From the NCBI RefSeq assembly GCF_001021385.1, contig NZ_CP011773.1, forward strand, positions 372,001-436,000: DNA of 64,000 bases, in the 5' to 3' direction. Below are positions 1 to 9,150 of the stretch, in pieces. Made by a program: the position numbers and the translations under genes. A model generated the notes under the pieces. The model was not told the DNA's origin. It did no database searches and saw only the letters and a program-made list of their open reading frames with translations. Origin of the DNA: Mycobacterium sp. EPa45. GTDB lineage: Bacteria > Actinomycetota > Actinomycetes > Mycobacteriales > Mycobacteriaceae. How positions within the stretch are numbered: position 1 is the first letter of the stretch; every line of letters begins with the position of its first letter.

Positions 1-52
1 TTTCGGCTAGGACAGGACCTTGATCCTCGACGACGCCGACAGTATCGTGGTG

Positions 53-89
53 GCGGCAATTACGGAACTGTGCGTAGCGTAATTGCCGC
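53..89. promoter_or_regulatory. 12-bp perfect inverted repeat ahead of the monooxygenase gene
   Basis: GCGGCAATTACG at 53-64 is repeated as its exact reverse complement at 78-89 with a 13-base spacer. It ends 20 bases before the monooxygenase start, just upstream of its ribosome binding site. It could be an operator for an unseen regulator or the end of an upstream transcription unit. The first 109 bases hold no other recognisable feature. Confidence 0.4.
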
Positions 90-109
90 TGGGTGAGAGG
101 ACACCGTCG

Positions 110-2053
110 ATGACGACCAATCCGTATGCGGGGCAACCCTTCACGTCCTCCGACGAGGAGATCGCGGCGGCATTGGAGCAGGTCAGCATCCCAACTCTGC
201 TGCTCTCGCTGGTGCACATCACCGGCGACCCGCGCTTCATCCGCGAGTTCAAACAGGCCGGCATCTTCCTCAACGAGGTCCAGGGCTTCATGTCCGAGGA
301 GGACAAGGCGCGGGCGCGCGCGGTGGCGTTGGCGGTCATCGCCGACTACCGCGACCGCGGCTGCCCGGGTCCGGTGTCGCTGAGCGACGAGCTGATCGGG
401 GAGATGCTGGACTGGGCGGCCTGCGAGCACGTCGACGACGAGTACCGCCCGATGGTTCTCGAGGAGATGGATCTCGAAGACGTCGACCCGCGCCGCCCCG
501 CCGCGCTGGATCCCGCGGCGACGGCGGACTTCCCCGTCGTCGTGATCGGCTGTGGTGAATCCGGACTGCTGGCCGGGATCCGGCTCAAACAGGCCAACAT
601 CCCGTTCACGATCATCGAGAAGAACGCCGGCCCGGGCGGAACCTGGTGGGAGAACAGCTATCCCGGGGCCCGGGTGGATGTGGCCAATCACTTCTACTGC
701 TACAGCTTCGAGCCGAGCAACGACTGGTCGCACTACTTCGCCGAACAACCCGAGCTGCGCGCCTACTTCGAGACCGTGCTGGCCCGGCACCAGCTCGACC
801 AGAACGTCCGCTGGCAGACCGAGGTGGTCTCGGCCACCTGGAACGACGATGACGGTTCCTGGCGAGTCATGCTGCGGGACAAGGACGGAACCGAATCGGA
901 CATCCGCGCACGGGCGGTCATCACCGCCGTCGGCCAGCTCAACCGGCCCGCCCTGCCCGACATCGAGGGCGCCGACACTTTCGCGGGCCCGGCATTCCAT
1001 TCGGCGGCATGGGATCACTCCGTCGACCTGACCGGTAAACGCGTCGCGCTCATCGGCGCCGGGGCCAGCGGCTTCCAGATCGCTCCGGCGATCGCTGACC
1101 AGGTCGAGCATCTGACGGTATTCCAGCGCACCGCGCAGTGGATGTTCCCGAACCCGATGTACCACGACAGCGTCCCGGACGGCGTGCGTTGGGCGATGAA
1201 TCACCTTCCGTACTACAACCGTTGGTACCGCTTCCTGATCCTGTGGCCCGGCGCGGACAAGGGCTTGGAGGCGGCCCGCTCGGACCCGGACTACACCCAC
1301 CCGGACGACCCCAACTACGCGGTCAGTGAGATCAACGCGGTGGCGCGCCTGATGTTCACCGACTGGATCACCACTGGAGTCGGTGACGATCAAGAACTCC
1401 TGAGCAAGGTGCTGCCCGACTATCCCGCTACCGGTAAACGCACGCTGCAGGACAACGGAACCTGGCTCACCACGCTGCGCCGCGACGACGTCGAGCTGGT
1501 GCGCACCCCGATCGAACGCATCACACCCCACGGTGTGGTCACCGCCGACGGTGTGACCCACGACGTCGACGTGATCGTGTACGCCACCGGCTTCCGAGCC
1601 ACCGAGGTGCTCTACCCGATGGCGATCGTCGGCCGCGACGGTGTCGATCTGCGCACCTCCTGGGGCGAGCGACCCGCCGCTTACCTCGGCATCACCGTGC
1701 CCGGCTTCCCCAACTTCTTCATCTTGTACGGCCCGGGTAACCATCTGGCACATGGCGGCAGCCTGATCTTCAATTCCGAGTTGCAGATGCGCTACATCAA
1801 CAGCTGTCTGGCTGAGGTCATCGAGAATGGTTGGCAGTCAATCGAACCGACGCAGGAGGCCACGCAGGAGTGGCATCGCCAGCATCAGGCCGAGATCAAT
1901 ACGATGGTGTGGGCGCACCCATCGATCGAGCATTCCTACTTCAAGAACGCCGACGGCGAGATCCACACCGTCAGCCCGTGGCGCTTGCCCGTCTACTGGA
2001 ATGCGGTGCGTCACCCCGAGTGGTCGAACTTCGTTGTGACACAGGGAGAGTGA
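110..2053 (+). CDS. Type I Baeyer-Villiger monooxygenase, HAPMO-like
   Basis: A 647-residue flavin monooxygenase expected to insert oxygen next to a ketone carbonyl, giving an ester or lactone, with FAD and NADPH. An N-terminal extension of about 140 residues precedes the FAD Rossmann motif GCGESG (about 147-152). The Baeyer-Villiger fingerprint FAGPAFHSAAW is at about 291-301 and the NADPH motif GAGASG at about 316. The length and N-terminal extension resemble 4-hydroxyacetophenone monooxygenase rather than EthA. The ATG at 110 is chosen over the upstream TTG at 83 because GAGAGG lies nine bases before it. An alcohol dehydrogenase gene follows seven bases after the stop, so an alcohol-to-ketone-to-ester route is plausible. 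The substrate is unknown. Confidence 0.88.
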   Translation: MTTNPYAGQPFTSSDEEIAAALEQVSIPTLLLSLVHITGDPRFIREFKQAGIFLNEVQGFMSEEDKARARAVALAVIADYRDRGCPGPVSLSDELIGEMLDWAACEHVDDEYRPMVLEEMDLEDVDPRRPAALDPAATADFPVVVIGCGESGLLAGIRLKQANIPFTIIEKNAGPGGTWWENSYPGARVDVANHFYCYSFEPSNDWSHYFAEQPELRAYFETVLARHQLDQNVRWQTEVVSATWNDDDGSWRVMLRDKDGTESDIRARAVITAVGQLNRPALPDIEGADTFAGPAFHSAAWDHSVDLTGKRVALIGAGASGFQIAPAIADQVEHLTVFQRTAQWMFPNPMYHDSVPDGVRWAMNHLPYYNRWYRFLILWPGADKGLEAARSDPDYTHPDDPNYAVSEINAVARLMFTDWITTGVGDDQELLSKVLPDYPATGKRTLQDNGTWLTTLRRDDVELVRTPIERITPHGVVTADGVTHDVDVIVYATGFRATEVLYPMAIVGRDGVDLRTSWGERPAAYLGITVPGFPNFFILYGPGNHLAHGGSLIFNSELQMRYINSCLAEVIENGWQSIEPTQEATQEWHRQHQAEINTMVWAHPSIEHSYFKNADGEIHTVSPWRLPVYWNAVRHPEWSNFVVTQGE

Positions 2054-2060
2054 GGACACC

Positions 2061-3086
2061 ATGCGCGCGGTGCTCATCGACACGCCGGGATCGGTCCGGG
2101 TCGACGATTGGCCCGACCCGGTGCTGCCTGGGCCGACGGGGGCGATCGTCGAGGTGACCGCGGCCGCGATCTGCGGCTCCGACCTGCACTTCTACGAGGG
2201 CGACTATCCGCTGTTCCAACCGGTCTCGCTGGGCCATGAGGCCATCGGCACGGTCGTCGAGGTCGGGCCGGATGTGCACACAGTGAAGGTCGGCGACCAG
2301 GTCATCGTGTCCTCGGTCGCCGGCTGCGGTCACTGCGCCGGGTGTGCGACCCAGAATCCGATCCTGTGCGCGTCGGGTCCGCAGATCTTCGGCTCGGGCG
2401 TGCTCGGTGGCGCGCAGGCCGAGCTGATGGCCGTGCCCGCAGCCGACTTCCAGCTGTTGAAGATGCCGGAGGGCATCAACACCGAGCAGGCGCTGCTGCT
2501 CACCGACAATCTGTCGACCGGTTGGATCGCCGCCAAACGCGCCGACATCCCCCACGGTGGCACCGCAGTGGTGATCGGCCTGGGTGCGGTCGGGCTGTGC
2601 GCGGTGCGCAGTGCGCTGTTTCAGGGTGCGGCACAGGTTTACGCGGTCGACCCGGTCGCGCAGCGGCGGGACCGCGCGGCCCGCCTCGGCGCGATCCCGA
2701 TCGAACCGGCCGCCGCGCAGACCGTCGCCGAGGCCACCGACGGGCTCGGGGCGCACTCGGTGATCGATGCCGTCGGCAACGACACCACGCTGGACGATGC
2801 GCTGGCCACCGTTCGCGCCGGGGGCACCGTGTCGGTGGTCGGGGTGCACAACCTCAACCCATATCCGTTCCCCGCGCTCACCGCGCTGCTGCGCAGCCTC
2901 ACCCTGCGTTGCACCACCGCCCCGGTTCAGCAGACCTGGCCGGAACTGATCCCGCTGCTGCAGAGCGGGCGCCTCGACGTCGACGGCATCTTCACCACTC
3001 GCCTGCCGCTGGACCAGGCCGCCGAGGGCTATGCCGCCGTCGCCGCACGCTCCGGCGAGGTGGTCAAGGTCCTCCTCACTCCGTGA
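2061..3086 (+). CDS. Zinc-dependent medium-chain alcohol dehydrogenase
   Basis: A 341-residue MDR-family dehydrogenase that should interconvert an alcohol and a ketone or aldehyde with NAD(P). Catalytic zinc ligands are visible at Cys38, His59 and Glu60. The structural zinc loop is intact at Cys89, Cys92, Cys95 and Cys103. The nucleotide-binding motif GLGAVG is at about 173-178. It starts seven bases after the monooxygenase stop with GTGAGG as ribosome binding site, so the two are almost certainly one operon, and it probably supplies the monooxygenase with its ketone. A longer reading frame runs antiphase through this gene but is an artefact. Confidence 0.88.
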   Translation: MRAVLIDTPGSVRVDDWPDPVLPGPTGAIVEVTAAAICGSDLHFYEGDYPLFQPVSLGHEAIGTVVEVGPDVHTVKVGDQVIVSSVAGCGHCAGCATQNPILCASGPQIFGSGVLGGAQAELMAVPAADFQLLKMPEGINTEQALLLTDNLSTGWIAAKRADIPHGGTAVVIGLGAVGLCAVRSALFQGAAQVYAVDPVAQRRDRAARLGAIPIEPAAAQTVAEATDGLGAHSVIDAVGNDTTLDDALATVRAGGTVSVVGVHNLNPYPFPALTALLRSLTLRCTTAPVQQTWPELIPLLQSGRLDVDGIFTTRLPLDQAAEGYAAVAARSGEVVKVLLTP

Positions 3087-3133
3087 CCCGCGGTTGGCGT
3101 TTATCGGCCCTGCGCACTAGCTTTTCTTCGGTG

Positions 3134-4120
3134 ATGTCCTCTGCTGCCGGTGCCGTCGCACGGTGGATCGCTCCGTTCTTCGCCCTCGCCGTCCTCGCCG
3201 GCCTGGTGGTGTCTGCCGCGCCGGTTCACACCGGCCCCATCCGCCTCGTGGATGACGCCGCCCCGGCCGGCGGATCGCCGTTCTACGTCGACCCGAACTC
3301 GGCAGCCATGCGGGCTTCGCGGGCCAACCCGGACAGCCCGGAACTGGCCTACATCGCCAACACCCCGCAGGCGTACTGGATCGACAATCTCGTCCCGGCC
3401 GCTGCGGTGAGCACCTACCTCAACGGGGCCTGGGCTGCCGGCGCCATGCCGATGCTGGCCATGTACTCCCTGCCGAACCGCGACTGCGGAAGCTTTGCCT
3501 CGGGCGGGTTCGGCTCGGGCGAGGCCTACCGCGGGTGGATCGATCGTGTCTCGTCCCAGATCGGGGGCGGCCCGGTGACGATCATCCTCGAACCCGACGC
3601 ACTCGACATGGCCGACTGCCTGTCCGGCAGTCAGCGTCAGGAACGTTTCGACCTGATCCGCTACGGCGTCGACACACTGACCCGCAATCCGGCCGCCGCC
3701 GTCTACGTCGACGCCGGCCACTCCCGCTGGTTGCCTGCCGAGGAGATCGCCAACCGGCTCAACCAGGTGGGCATCGACCGCGCGCGTGGCTTCAGCCTCA
3801 ACGTCTCGAACTTCCTCACCACCGATGAGGAAATCGGTTATGGGGACGCGATTTCCGGCATGACGGGCGGTAAGCCGTACGTCATCGACACCTCGCGCAA
3901 CGGCAACGGGCCCGCCGGCGGTGAACTGTATTGGTGCAATCCGAGCGGCCGCGCGCTCGGCGCCCAGCCCACCACCGCCACCGGGAACGGCCACATCGAC
4001 GCGTTCCTGTGGGTCAAGCGCCCGGGAGACTCCGATGGGTCCTGCGGACGGGGAAATCCGGGCCCGGGCAACTTCGTGAACTCCTTCGCGATCGAACTGG
4101 CTCGCAACGCAGGTCACTGA
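3134..4120 (+). CDS. Secreted glycoside hydrolase family 6 endoglucanase
   Basis: A 328-residue GH6 (cellobiohydrolase/endoglucanase) protein, similar to the mycobacterial CelA1 type (Rv0062). An N-terminal hydrophobic segment (about residues 11-32) looks like a Sec signal peptide. The GH6 signature ILEPDALDM carries the predicted proton donor at about Asp155. Near the C-terminus a WVKRPGDSDG stretch matches the second conserved acidic region. No carbohydrate-binding module follows, so this is a bare catalytic domain acting outside the cell on beta-1,4-glucan. Start ATG 3134 is chosen; GTG 3131 is in frame directly before it. It may or may not share a transcript with the dehydrogenase 47 bases upstream. 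Confidence 0.85.
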   Translation: MSSAAGAVARWIAPFFALAVLAGLVVSAAPVHTGPIRLVDDAAPAGGSPFYVDPNSAAMRASRANPDSPELAYIANTPQAYWIDNLVPAAAVSTYLNGAWAAGAMPMLAMYSLPNRDCGSFASGGFGSGEAYRGWIDRVSSQIGGGPVTIILEPDALDMADCLSGSQRQERFDLIRYGVDTLTRNPAAAVYVDAGHSRWLPAEEIANRLNQVGIDRARGFSLNVSNFLTTDEEIGYGDAISGMTGGKPYVIDTSRNGNGPAGGELYWCNPSGRALGAQPTTATGNGHIDAFLWVKRPGDSDGSCGRGNPGPGNFVNSFAIELARNAGH

Positions 4121-4248
4121 CCCTCGGGCAAACCATCGTTTGCGGCGGGATTCACTGAGCACGACTGAATCTCGATTCGGCCAGCAAAGCAGTGAACATT
4201 GCCGAGGATTTGTCGTTTCGGAAAGTGTCAGCGGGGTACGCTCGCGCC

Positions 4249-5439
4249 ATGAACCCGTGGACGACGGCTCGCTGGATGATGCAGGCCGGACCGGCCGACT
4301 ACCTACTGGCGATGAGCGTGGCCTCCGCCCAGATTCCCGTGGTCGGCAAGCACCTCGAACCGCTGGGTGCGTTGAGCGCGATGAGTGTCTGGGGCGCCAG
4401 GCAGATGCCCGAACTCCTCGGTGCGGCCACCCGGTCGTGGCTGGCGCCGGACGCCGGCCGGGTACGCCGAGTTCAGCGCGAAAGCACGCGCGAGGTGGCC
4501 GAAGCGGGGCTGCGCGGTGTGGTCCTGCCCGAGGACCTGCAGATCGACTGGCCGGCGCCGGATACCAAACCGCCGGTCGCCCGGGCCTTGGAGCACCGTA
4601 AGCACCTCTACCGGTCGTCGGTGCGCTACGGCGATCATCCCACTCAGGTCCTCGACGTGTGGCGCCGGAAAGACCTGCCGGCCGAGCCGGCGCCGGTGCT
4701 GGTGTTCGTGCCCGGCGGTGCCTGGGTGCACGGCAGCCGGATGCTGCAGGGTTATGCGTTGATGTCGCATCTGGCGGCCCAGGGCTGGGTGTGCCTGTCG
4801 GTCGAGTACCGGGTTGCGCCGCACCACCGGTGGCCGCAGCACATCCACGACATCAAGGCCGCGATCGCCTGGGCCCGCGCCAACGTCGACCGGTTCGGCG
4901 GTGACCGTGATTTCGTTGCCGTCGCCGGATGTTCGGCCGGTGGCCACCTCGCCGCGCTCGCCGGGCTCACCATCGACGACCCCGAGTTCCAGGCGCACCT
5001 GCCGGAGGGGTCGGACACCGCCGTCGACGCCGTCGTGGGCATCTACGGCCGCTACGACTGGGAAGACCGCTCCACCCCGGAGCGCATCCGGTTCGTCGAC
5101 TTCCTCGAGCGCGTGGTGGTCAACAAGAAGCAGAGCAAACACGGGGATCTGTTCCGTAAGGCCTCGCCGATCGCGCGGGTCCATCCCAAAGCGCCGCCAT
5201 TCCTGGTGGTACACGGCTCCGGCGACAGCGTGATTCCCGTGGCGCAGGCGCAGAGCTTCGTCGAGCGATTGCGCGGGGTGTCGCATTCCCCGGTCGGCTA
5301 TGTCGAATTGCCCGGTGCCGGGCACGGTTTCGACATGACCGACGGTGCCCGCACCGGGTCGGTGGCCACCGCAATCGGACTGTTCCTCAACCGGATTCAT
5401 CGCGACCGCGCGATGATGTCCACCAAAGAGGTCATCTGA
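4249..5439 (+). CDS. lipC: Esterase LipC, HSL-type alpha/beta hydrolase
   Basis: A 396-residue carboxylesterase closely resembling M. tuberculosis LipC (Rv0220) along its length. The oxyanion motif appears as PGGAW (155-159), the nucleophile elbow as GCSAGG with Ser229, and the remaining triad as Asp326 (HGSGDS) and His359 (GAGHGF). The family cleaves ester bonds of acyl lipids at the cell surface or envelope. The start at 4249 gives the LipC-like N-terminus MNPWTTARW; an in-frame upstream start at 4192 adds residues unlike the family. It is followed by a wax ester/DGAT synthase, as in Rv0220-Rv0221, pairing ester hydrolysis with ester synthesis. Confidence 0.9.
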   Translation: MNPWTTARWMMQAGPADYLLAMSVASAQIPVVGKHLEPLGALSAMSVWGARQMPELLGAATRSWLAPDAGRVRRVQRESTREVAEAGLRGVVLPEDLQIDWPAPDTKPPVARALEHRKHLYRSSVRYGDHPTQVLDVWRRKDLPAEPAPVLVFVPGGAWVHGSRMLQGYALMSHLAAQGWVCLSVEYRVAPHHRWPQHIHDIKAAIAWARANVDRFGGDRDFVAVAGCSAGGHLAALAGLTIDDPEFQAHLPEGSDTAVDAVVGIYGRYDWEDRSTPERIRFVDFLERVVVNKKQSKHGDLFRKASPIARVHPKAPPFLVVHGSGDSVIPVAQAQSFVERLRGVSHSPVGYVELPGAGHGFDMTDGARTGSVATAIGLFLNRIHRDRAMMSTKEVI

Positions 5440-5493
5440 GTCTTGCCCCGCTGTATCGTCCCGACTGGGACGGGCGGTAGAGAGGGCTGAGGG

Positions 5494-6912
5494 ATGAAAA
5501 GACTGCGTGGCTGGGATGCCGTCCTGTTGTACAGCGAGGCTCCGAACGTCCATATGCACACGCTCAAAGTGGCGATCATCGAACTGCAGGATCTCGGTGG
5601 TCGCACCTTCGGTGTCGAGGAGTTCCGCGACGTCATCCGGGGACGGCTCTACAAGCTCGATCCGTTCCGCTATCAACTGGTCAACATCCCGTTCAAATTT
5701 CATCACCCGATGTGGCGGGAGAACTGCGACGTCGACCTCGACTACCACATCCGCCCGTGGCGGCTGAAGGAACCGGGGGGCCGTCGCGAGCTCGACGAGG
5801 CGATCGGGGAGATCGCCAGCACCCCGCTGGACCGGGACCGCCCACTGTGGGAGATGTACTTCATCGAGGGCCTGGCCAACGGCCGGATCGCCGTGGTCGG
5901 AAAGATTCACCACGCGCTGGCCGACGGGGTCGCGTCCGGCAATCTGATGGCCCGCGGGATGGATCTGCAGAGCGGCCCCGACCCGGACCAGGATTTTCCG
6001 TGCGACCCCGCCCCCCGGCCCGGCGAGCTGGTGCGCTCGGCGTTCGCCGACCATTTCCGTCAGATCGCCAAGCTACCCGGCGTCATCAAGTACACCGCCG
6101 ACGGGATGGCCCGGGTGCGCCGCAGCAACCGCAAACTGTCACCCGAGCTGACCATGCCGTTCACCCCGCCGCCGTCGTTCCTCAACCACATGCTCACCCC
6201 CGAAAGACGCTTCGCCACTGCGACTTTGGCTCTCGCCCAGGTCAAGGAGACCAGCAAGGCCCTCGGGGTGACGATCAACGATCTCGTGCTGGCCACCGCC
6301 GCCGGCGCGCTGCGGACGTTGCTGCTGCGCTACGACAAAGTCGCCGATCACCCGCTGCTGGCCTCGGTGCCGGTCAGCTTCAACTTCGACCCGGATCGCG
6401 TGTCGGGCAACTACTTCACCGGAATGATGGTGGCCGTCCCCGTGGATGTCGCCGATCCACTGGAGCGGGTGCGGCAGACACACGATGCCGCGGTGTTGGC
6501 CAAGGAAAGTCATCAACTCGTCGGACCGGAACTGGTCAGCCGGTGGTCCACCTATCTTCCGCCGGCACCGGCGCAGGCGCTGTTCAAGTGGTTGTCCACC
6601 AAGGACGGTCAGAACAAGGTGCTGAACCTGCCGATCTCCAACGTGCCCGGACCCCGCGAGCACGGGCGCGTCGGGGGCGCCCTGGTCACCGAGATCTACT
6701 CGGTCGGCCCGCTGACCACCGGCAGCGGAATGAACATCACCGTGTGGAGTTACGTCGACCAGCTGAACATCTCGGTGCTCACCGACAGCATCACCGTCGA
6801 CGACCCGCATGAGGTCACCGAGGCTATGCTGCAGGCATTCTCCGAAATACGGGTCGCAGCAGGGCTTTCCGGTGAACTGGCGGTCGTGGAGACCGCCATG
6901 GCTCAGGCCTAG
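5494..6912 (+). CDS. Wax ester synthase/diacylglycerol acyltransferase (Rv0221 type)
   Basis: A 472-residue WS/DGAT enzyme that transfers an acyl group from acyl-CoA to diacylglycerol or a fatty alcohol to make storage lipid. The active-site motif HHALADG lies at residues 139-145, and the C-terminal region contains the conserved SNVPGP block. The N-terminus MKRLRGWDAVLLYSE matches recalled Rv0221. It lies 54 bases after lipC on the same strand, with a small hairpin (CGTCCC-gact-GGGACG, 5457-5472) in the gap, so co-transcription is likely. It ends 14 bases before a convergent gene. Confidence 0.9.
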   Translation: MKRLRGWDAVLLYSEAPNVHMHTLKVAIIELQDLGGRTFGVEEFRDVIRGRLYKLDPFRYQLVNIPFKFHHPMWRENCDVDLDYHIRPWRLKEPGGRRELDEAIGEIASTPLDRDRPLWEMYFIEGLANGRIAVVGKIHHALADGVASGNLMARGMDLQSGPDPDQDFPCDPAPRPGELVRSAFADHFRQIAKLPGVIKYTADGMARVRRSNRKLSPELTMPFTPPPSFLNHMLTPERRFATATLALAQVKETSKALGVTINDLVLATAAGALRTLLLRYDKVADHPLLASVPVSFNFDPDRVSGNYFTGMMVAVPVDVADPLERVRQTHDAAVLAKESHQLVGPELVSRWSTYLPPAPAQALFKWLSTKDGQNKVLNLPISNVPGPREHGRVGGALVTEIYSVGPLTTGSGMNITVWSYVDQLNISVLTDSITVDDPHEVTEAMLQAFSEIRVAAGLSGELAVVETAMAQA

Positions 6913-6926
6913 GGCCGCACCGCCGA

Positions 6927-7841
6927 CTATGCCGGGGCGTCCTCGGACGGGATCGCTTCGGTCACCGCGCTCTCGGCACGCTCGATGCTTCGTTGGTGCC
7001 GGAAGCCGAGGATGATGCTGGAAATCAGCGAGATCGAGATGACGGCCTCGGCGATGAAGAACGACCCGAAGTCGATGATCGAACCGATCGGCGGGTTGCC
7101 GGGGACCGCATTGCGCAACGGGATCAACGCGAACAGGATGGCGGCCATCATCGAACAGCCGGGGAAGATCAAGCCGCGCCGCCAATGCAGGATGTAGAAC
7201 GCCGCCACCACTGCGCCGGTCGCCAGGCCGAGCATCAGCAGCATGATGAACACGGCGAAGATGATGGTGGGCGCGCTGCGGTGCAGGCCGAGATTCACCA
7301 CCGCGCCGCCGTTTTGGGAGGTGGCCGCCTTGGTGGTGATTCCGAAGAACGGGTCGGTGTTGACCACGGTGAGGGCGACCGGAACGTTGTTTCCCTGCGG
7401 ATTGAAGACGTGCACCTCGAGCCGTCCGGTGTAGCGATCGAACGGGTAGTCGGTGACCGCGCCGTCCACGCTGACTTTCTGCTCGATGTCCGGGGCGGAG
7501 TCGCCGGCCTTGATCTCGGCCCTCCAGTTACCGATCGCGGCGGTCGTGAGCGTCGCGTCCTGGGCGAAATTCCCGTCCGGGTCGGCCAGTGCGCCGCTCG
7601 GCGCCACGTCGACGATCGTCACCGAAAGTTGTTGTGTCGCTGCGTCGACCTTGGTGATCCAGACGGTGACGTTGACCCGGTCGGGATTGTTGTCGTCGCC
7701 GAAGAAACTCTCCTGGTCGGTGTTGTTCCGACTGGCGAGATACCCCGTGATGCTCGCTGCCATCACCGCGATCAGCAACGCAACCGCGATGATCAGCCGG
7801 CGCATGCCGACATCGCGGACCCGTCGGATGTGGTTACGCAT
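6927..7841 (-). CDS. DUF4436 membrane protein
   Basis: A 304-residue protein of the DUF4436 family, of unknown biochemical role. One transmembrane helix lies near the N-terminus (about residues 14-34), then an extracytoplasmic beta-rich domain of about 150 residues, then three closely spaced helices in the last 110 residues. The start overlaps the end of lipO by eight bases, with AAGGAG inside the lipO coding end, so it is translationally coupled to lipO-fadD12-acyltransferase. Position suggests a role in envelope lipid handling, but nothing in the sequence shows an activity. Confidence 0.82.
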   Translation of the reverse strand: MRNHIRRVRDVGMRRLIIAVALLIAVMAASITGYLASRNNTDQESFFGDDNNPDRVNVTVWITKVDAATQQLSVTIVDVAPSGALADPDGNFAQDATLTTAAIGNWRAEIKAGDSAPDIEQKVSVDGAVTDYPFDRYTGRLEVHVFNPQGNNVPVALTVVNTDPFFGITTKAATSQNGGAVVNLGLHRSAPTIIFAVFIMLLMLGLATGAVVAAFYILHWRRGLIFPGCSMMAAILFALIPLRNAVPGNPPIGSIIDFGSFFIAEAVISISLISSIILGFRHQRSIERAESAVTEAIPSEDAPA

Positions 7842-9150
7842 CCTTCTCCTTGTTCATCCAGCTTGCGTATACCCAGGACAGGAATTGTCCGACAGCTTCG
7901 GCTGACTGGTGTGCCCGCGGTGAGGACATGATGTCGAAACCGTGTTGCGCCCCCGGCAATTCGGCATAGAGCACCGGGCCTTGCGCCACCTTGCGGAACT
8001 CGTCGACGAACTCACGTGCTTCGTCGACCGGAATCACCGAGTCGTGTTCGCCGTGCAGGATGAAGAACGGTGGTGCCTCGGCGCGCACCCGGCGGATTGG
8101 CGATGCGGCGGTGTAGATGTCGCGGAACCTGGTGAACTGCCGCTTGACGACCAGACGTTCGAGGTAGCCGATGAACTCCCGGCGGCCATTGCCCTGCACG
8201 GTGTACCAGTCGTAGCGGCCGTACACCGGGACCGCGGCCATCACCGAGGTATCGGCATCCGGGAACCCGGGCTGGTACTGGAGATCATCGGCAGTCAAGG
8301 CGGCCAGTGCCGCGAGGTGCCCGCCCGCCGAGCCGCCGGTGATCGCCACGAAATCGGGGTCACCGCCGTAGTCGGCGATGTTCTCCTTGATCCACGCCAG
8401 CGCCCGCTTGACGTCGACGATGTGATCCGGCCAGCTATGAGTCGGGCTGACACGGTAATTCATCGCCACACAGATCCAGCCGCGATCGGCCAGGTGGCTC
8501 ATCAGGGGGTAGCCCTGTGGACGACGCCAGCCGATCGCCCACGCCCCGCCGGGCACCTCCAGCAGCACCGGAGCCTTGCCGTCGCGCGGCAGATCGCGGT
8601 GGCGCCAGACGTCGGCCAGGTTGGCGCGGCCGTGCGGCCCGTAGCTGATCGTGCTGGACTTGTCGACGAAGCGGCGCCGCGACAACGTGGTCCGCCACGC
8701 CGGGGCGAGCGAAGCGACGGGAAAACGGCCCGCGGGCCGCCCGGACTTCGACGGTGTATTCGGCAGGGTCCTCAGCACGTCGGTGTAGTCCTCGCCGAGA
8801 CCCTCGACCAACGCATCGTGCAGCACCGGCCCGGGTGTGGTCACATTGCGACGCTGGATCACCAGCAGGAACAACCACGACAGGGCCGTCAGCCCCAGGG
8901 CCGCGGCGCCGCGCCTGCCCCGGAAGTCGCCGCGCCGACCGCGCCGCACGGCATCGACGACGGAGCCGCCCAGGTACAGCATCGGCTGCTCCGAGGTGGG
9001 CCAGCCGAACGTGAAGGCCGCCAGGGTGGTGTAGCCCTGGCGGCCCAGTGGGCGAAACCCGTTGGCCGCGTTCGCTAATTCGACGATCGCGCGCGCAACA
9101 GGGCGCGGGCGCCGAAGCTCAGCCGTTAGACGTGCGCGCGATGAGTTCAT
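7834..9150 (-). CDS. lipO: Esterase LipO, HSL-type alpha/beta hydrolase
   Basis: A 438-residue hydrolase resembling Rv1426c (LipO) and paralogous to the lipC product in this window. An N-terminal region of about 130 residues with a hydrophobic stretch (about 83-95) precedes the hydrolase fold. PGGAWAIGW is the oxyanion region, GGSAGG the nucleophile elbow, HGEHDS carries the acid and GAQHGFD the histidine. Its first 32 bases overlap the end of fadD12, so it is translated from the same transcript. Released fatty acid could be activated by FadD12. The start is the first ATG; the ribosome binding site is weak, so a shorter start is possible. Confidence 0.85.
   Translation of the reverse strand: MNSSRARLTAELRRPRPVARAIVELANAANGFRPLGRQGYTTLAAFTFGWPTSEQPMLYLGGSVVDAVRRGRRGDFRGRRGAAALGLTALSWLFLLVIQRRNVTTPGPVLHDALVEGLGEDYTDVLRTLPNTPSKSGRPAGRFPVASLAPAWRTTLSRRRFVDKSSTISYGPHGRANLADVWRHRDLPRDGKAPVLLEVPGGAWAIGWRRPQGYPLMSHLADRGWICVAMNYRVSPTHSWPDHIVDVKRALAWIKENIADYGGDPDFVAITGGSAGGHLAALAALTADDLQYQPGFPDADTSVMAAVPVYGRYDWYTVQGNGRREFIGYLERLVVKRQFTRFRDIYTAASPIRRVRAEAPPFFILHGEHDSVIPVDEAREFVDEFRKVAQGPVLYAELPGAQHGFDIMSSPRAHQSAEAVGQFLSWVYASWMNKEKDA

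Noticed and set aside
2342..3133. Long upstream extension of the GH6 frame into the dehydrogenase gene
   Set aside because: The extra residues are Arg/Ala-rich and out of frame with the well-conserved dehydrogenase; the signal peptide start at 3134 explains the real protein.
4303..6054. 583-codon minus-strand frame across lipC and the wax ester synthase
   Set aside because: Antisense shadow of two strongly recognised genes.
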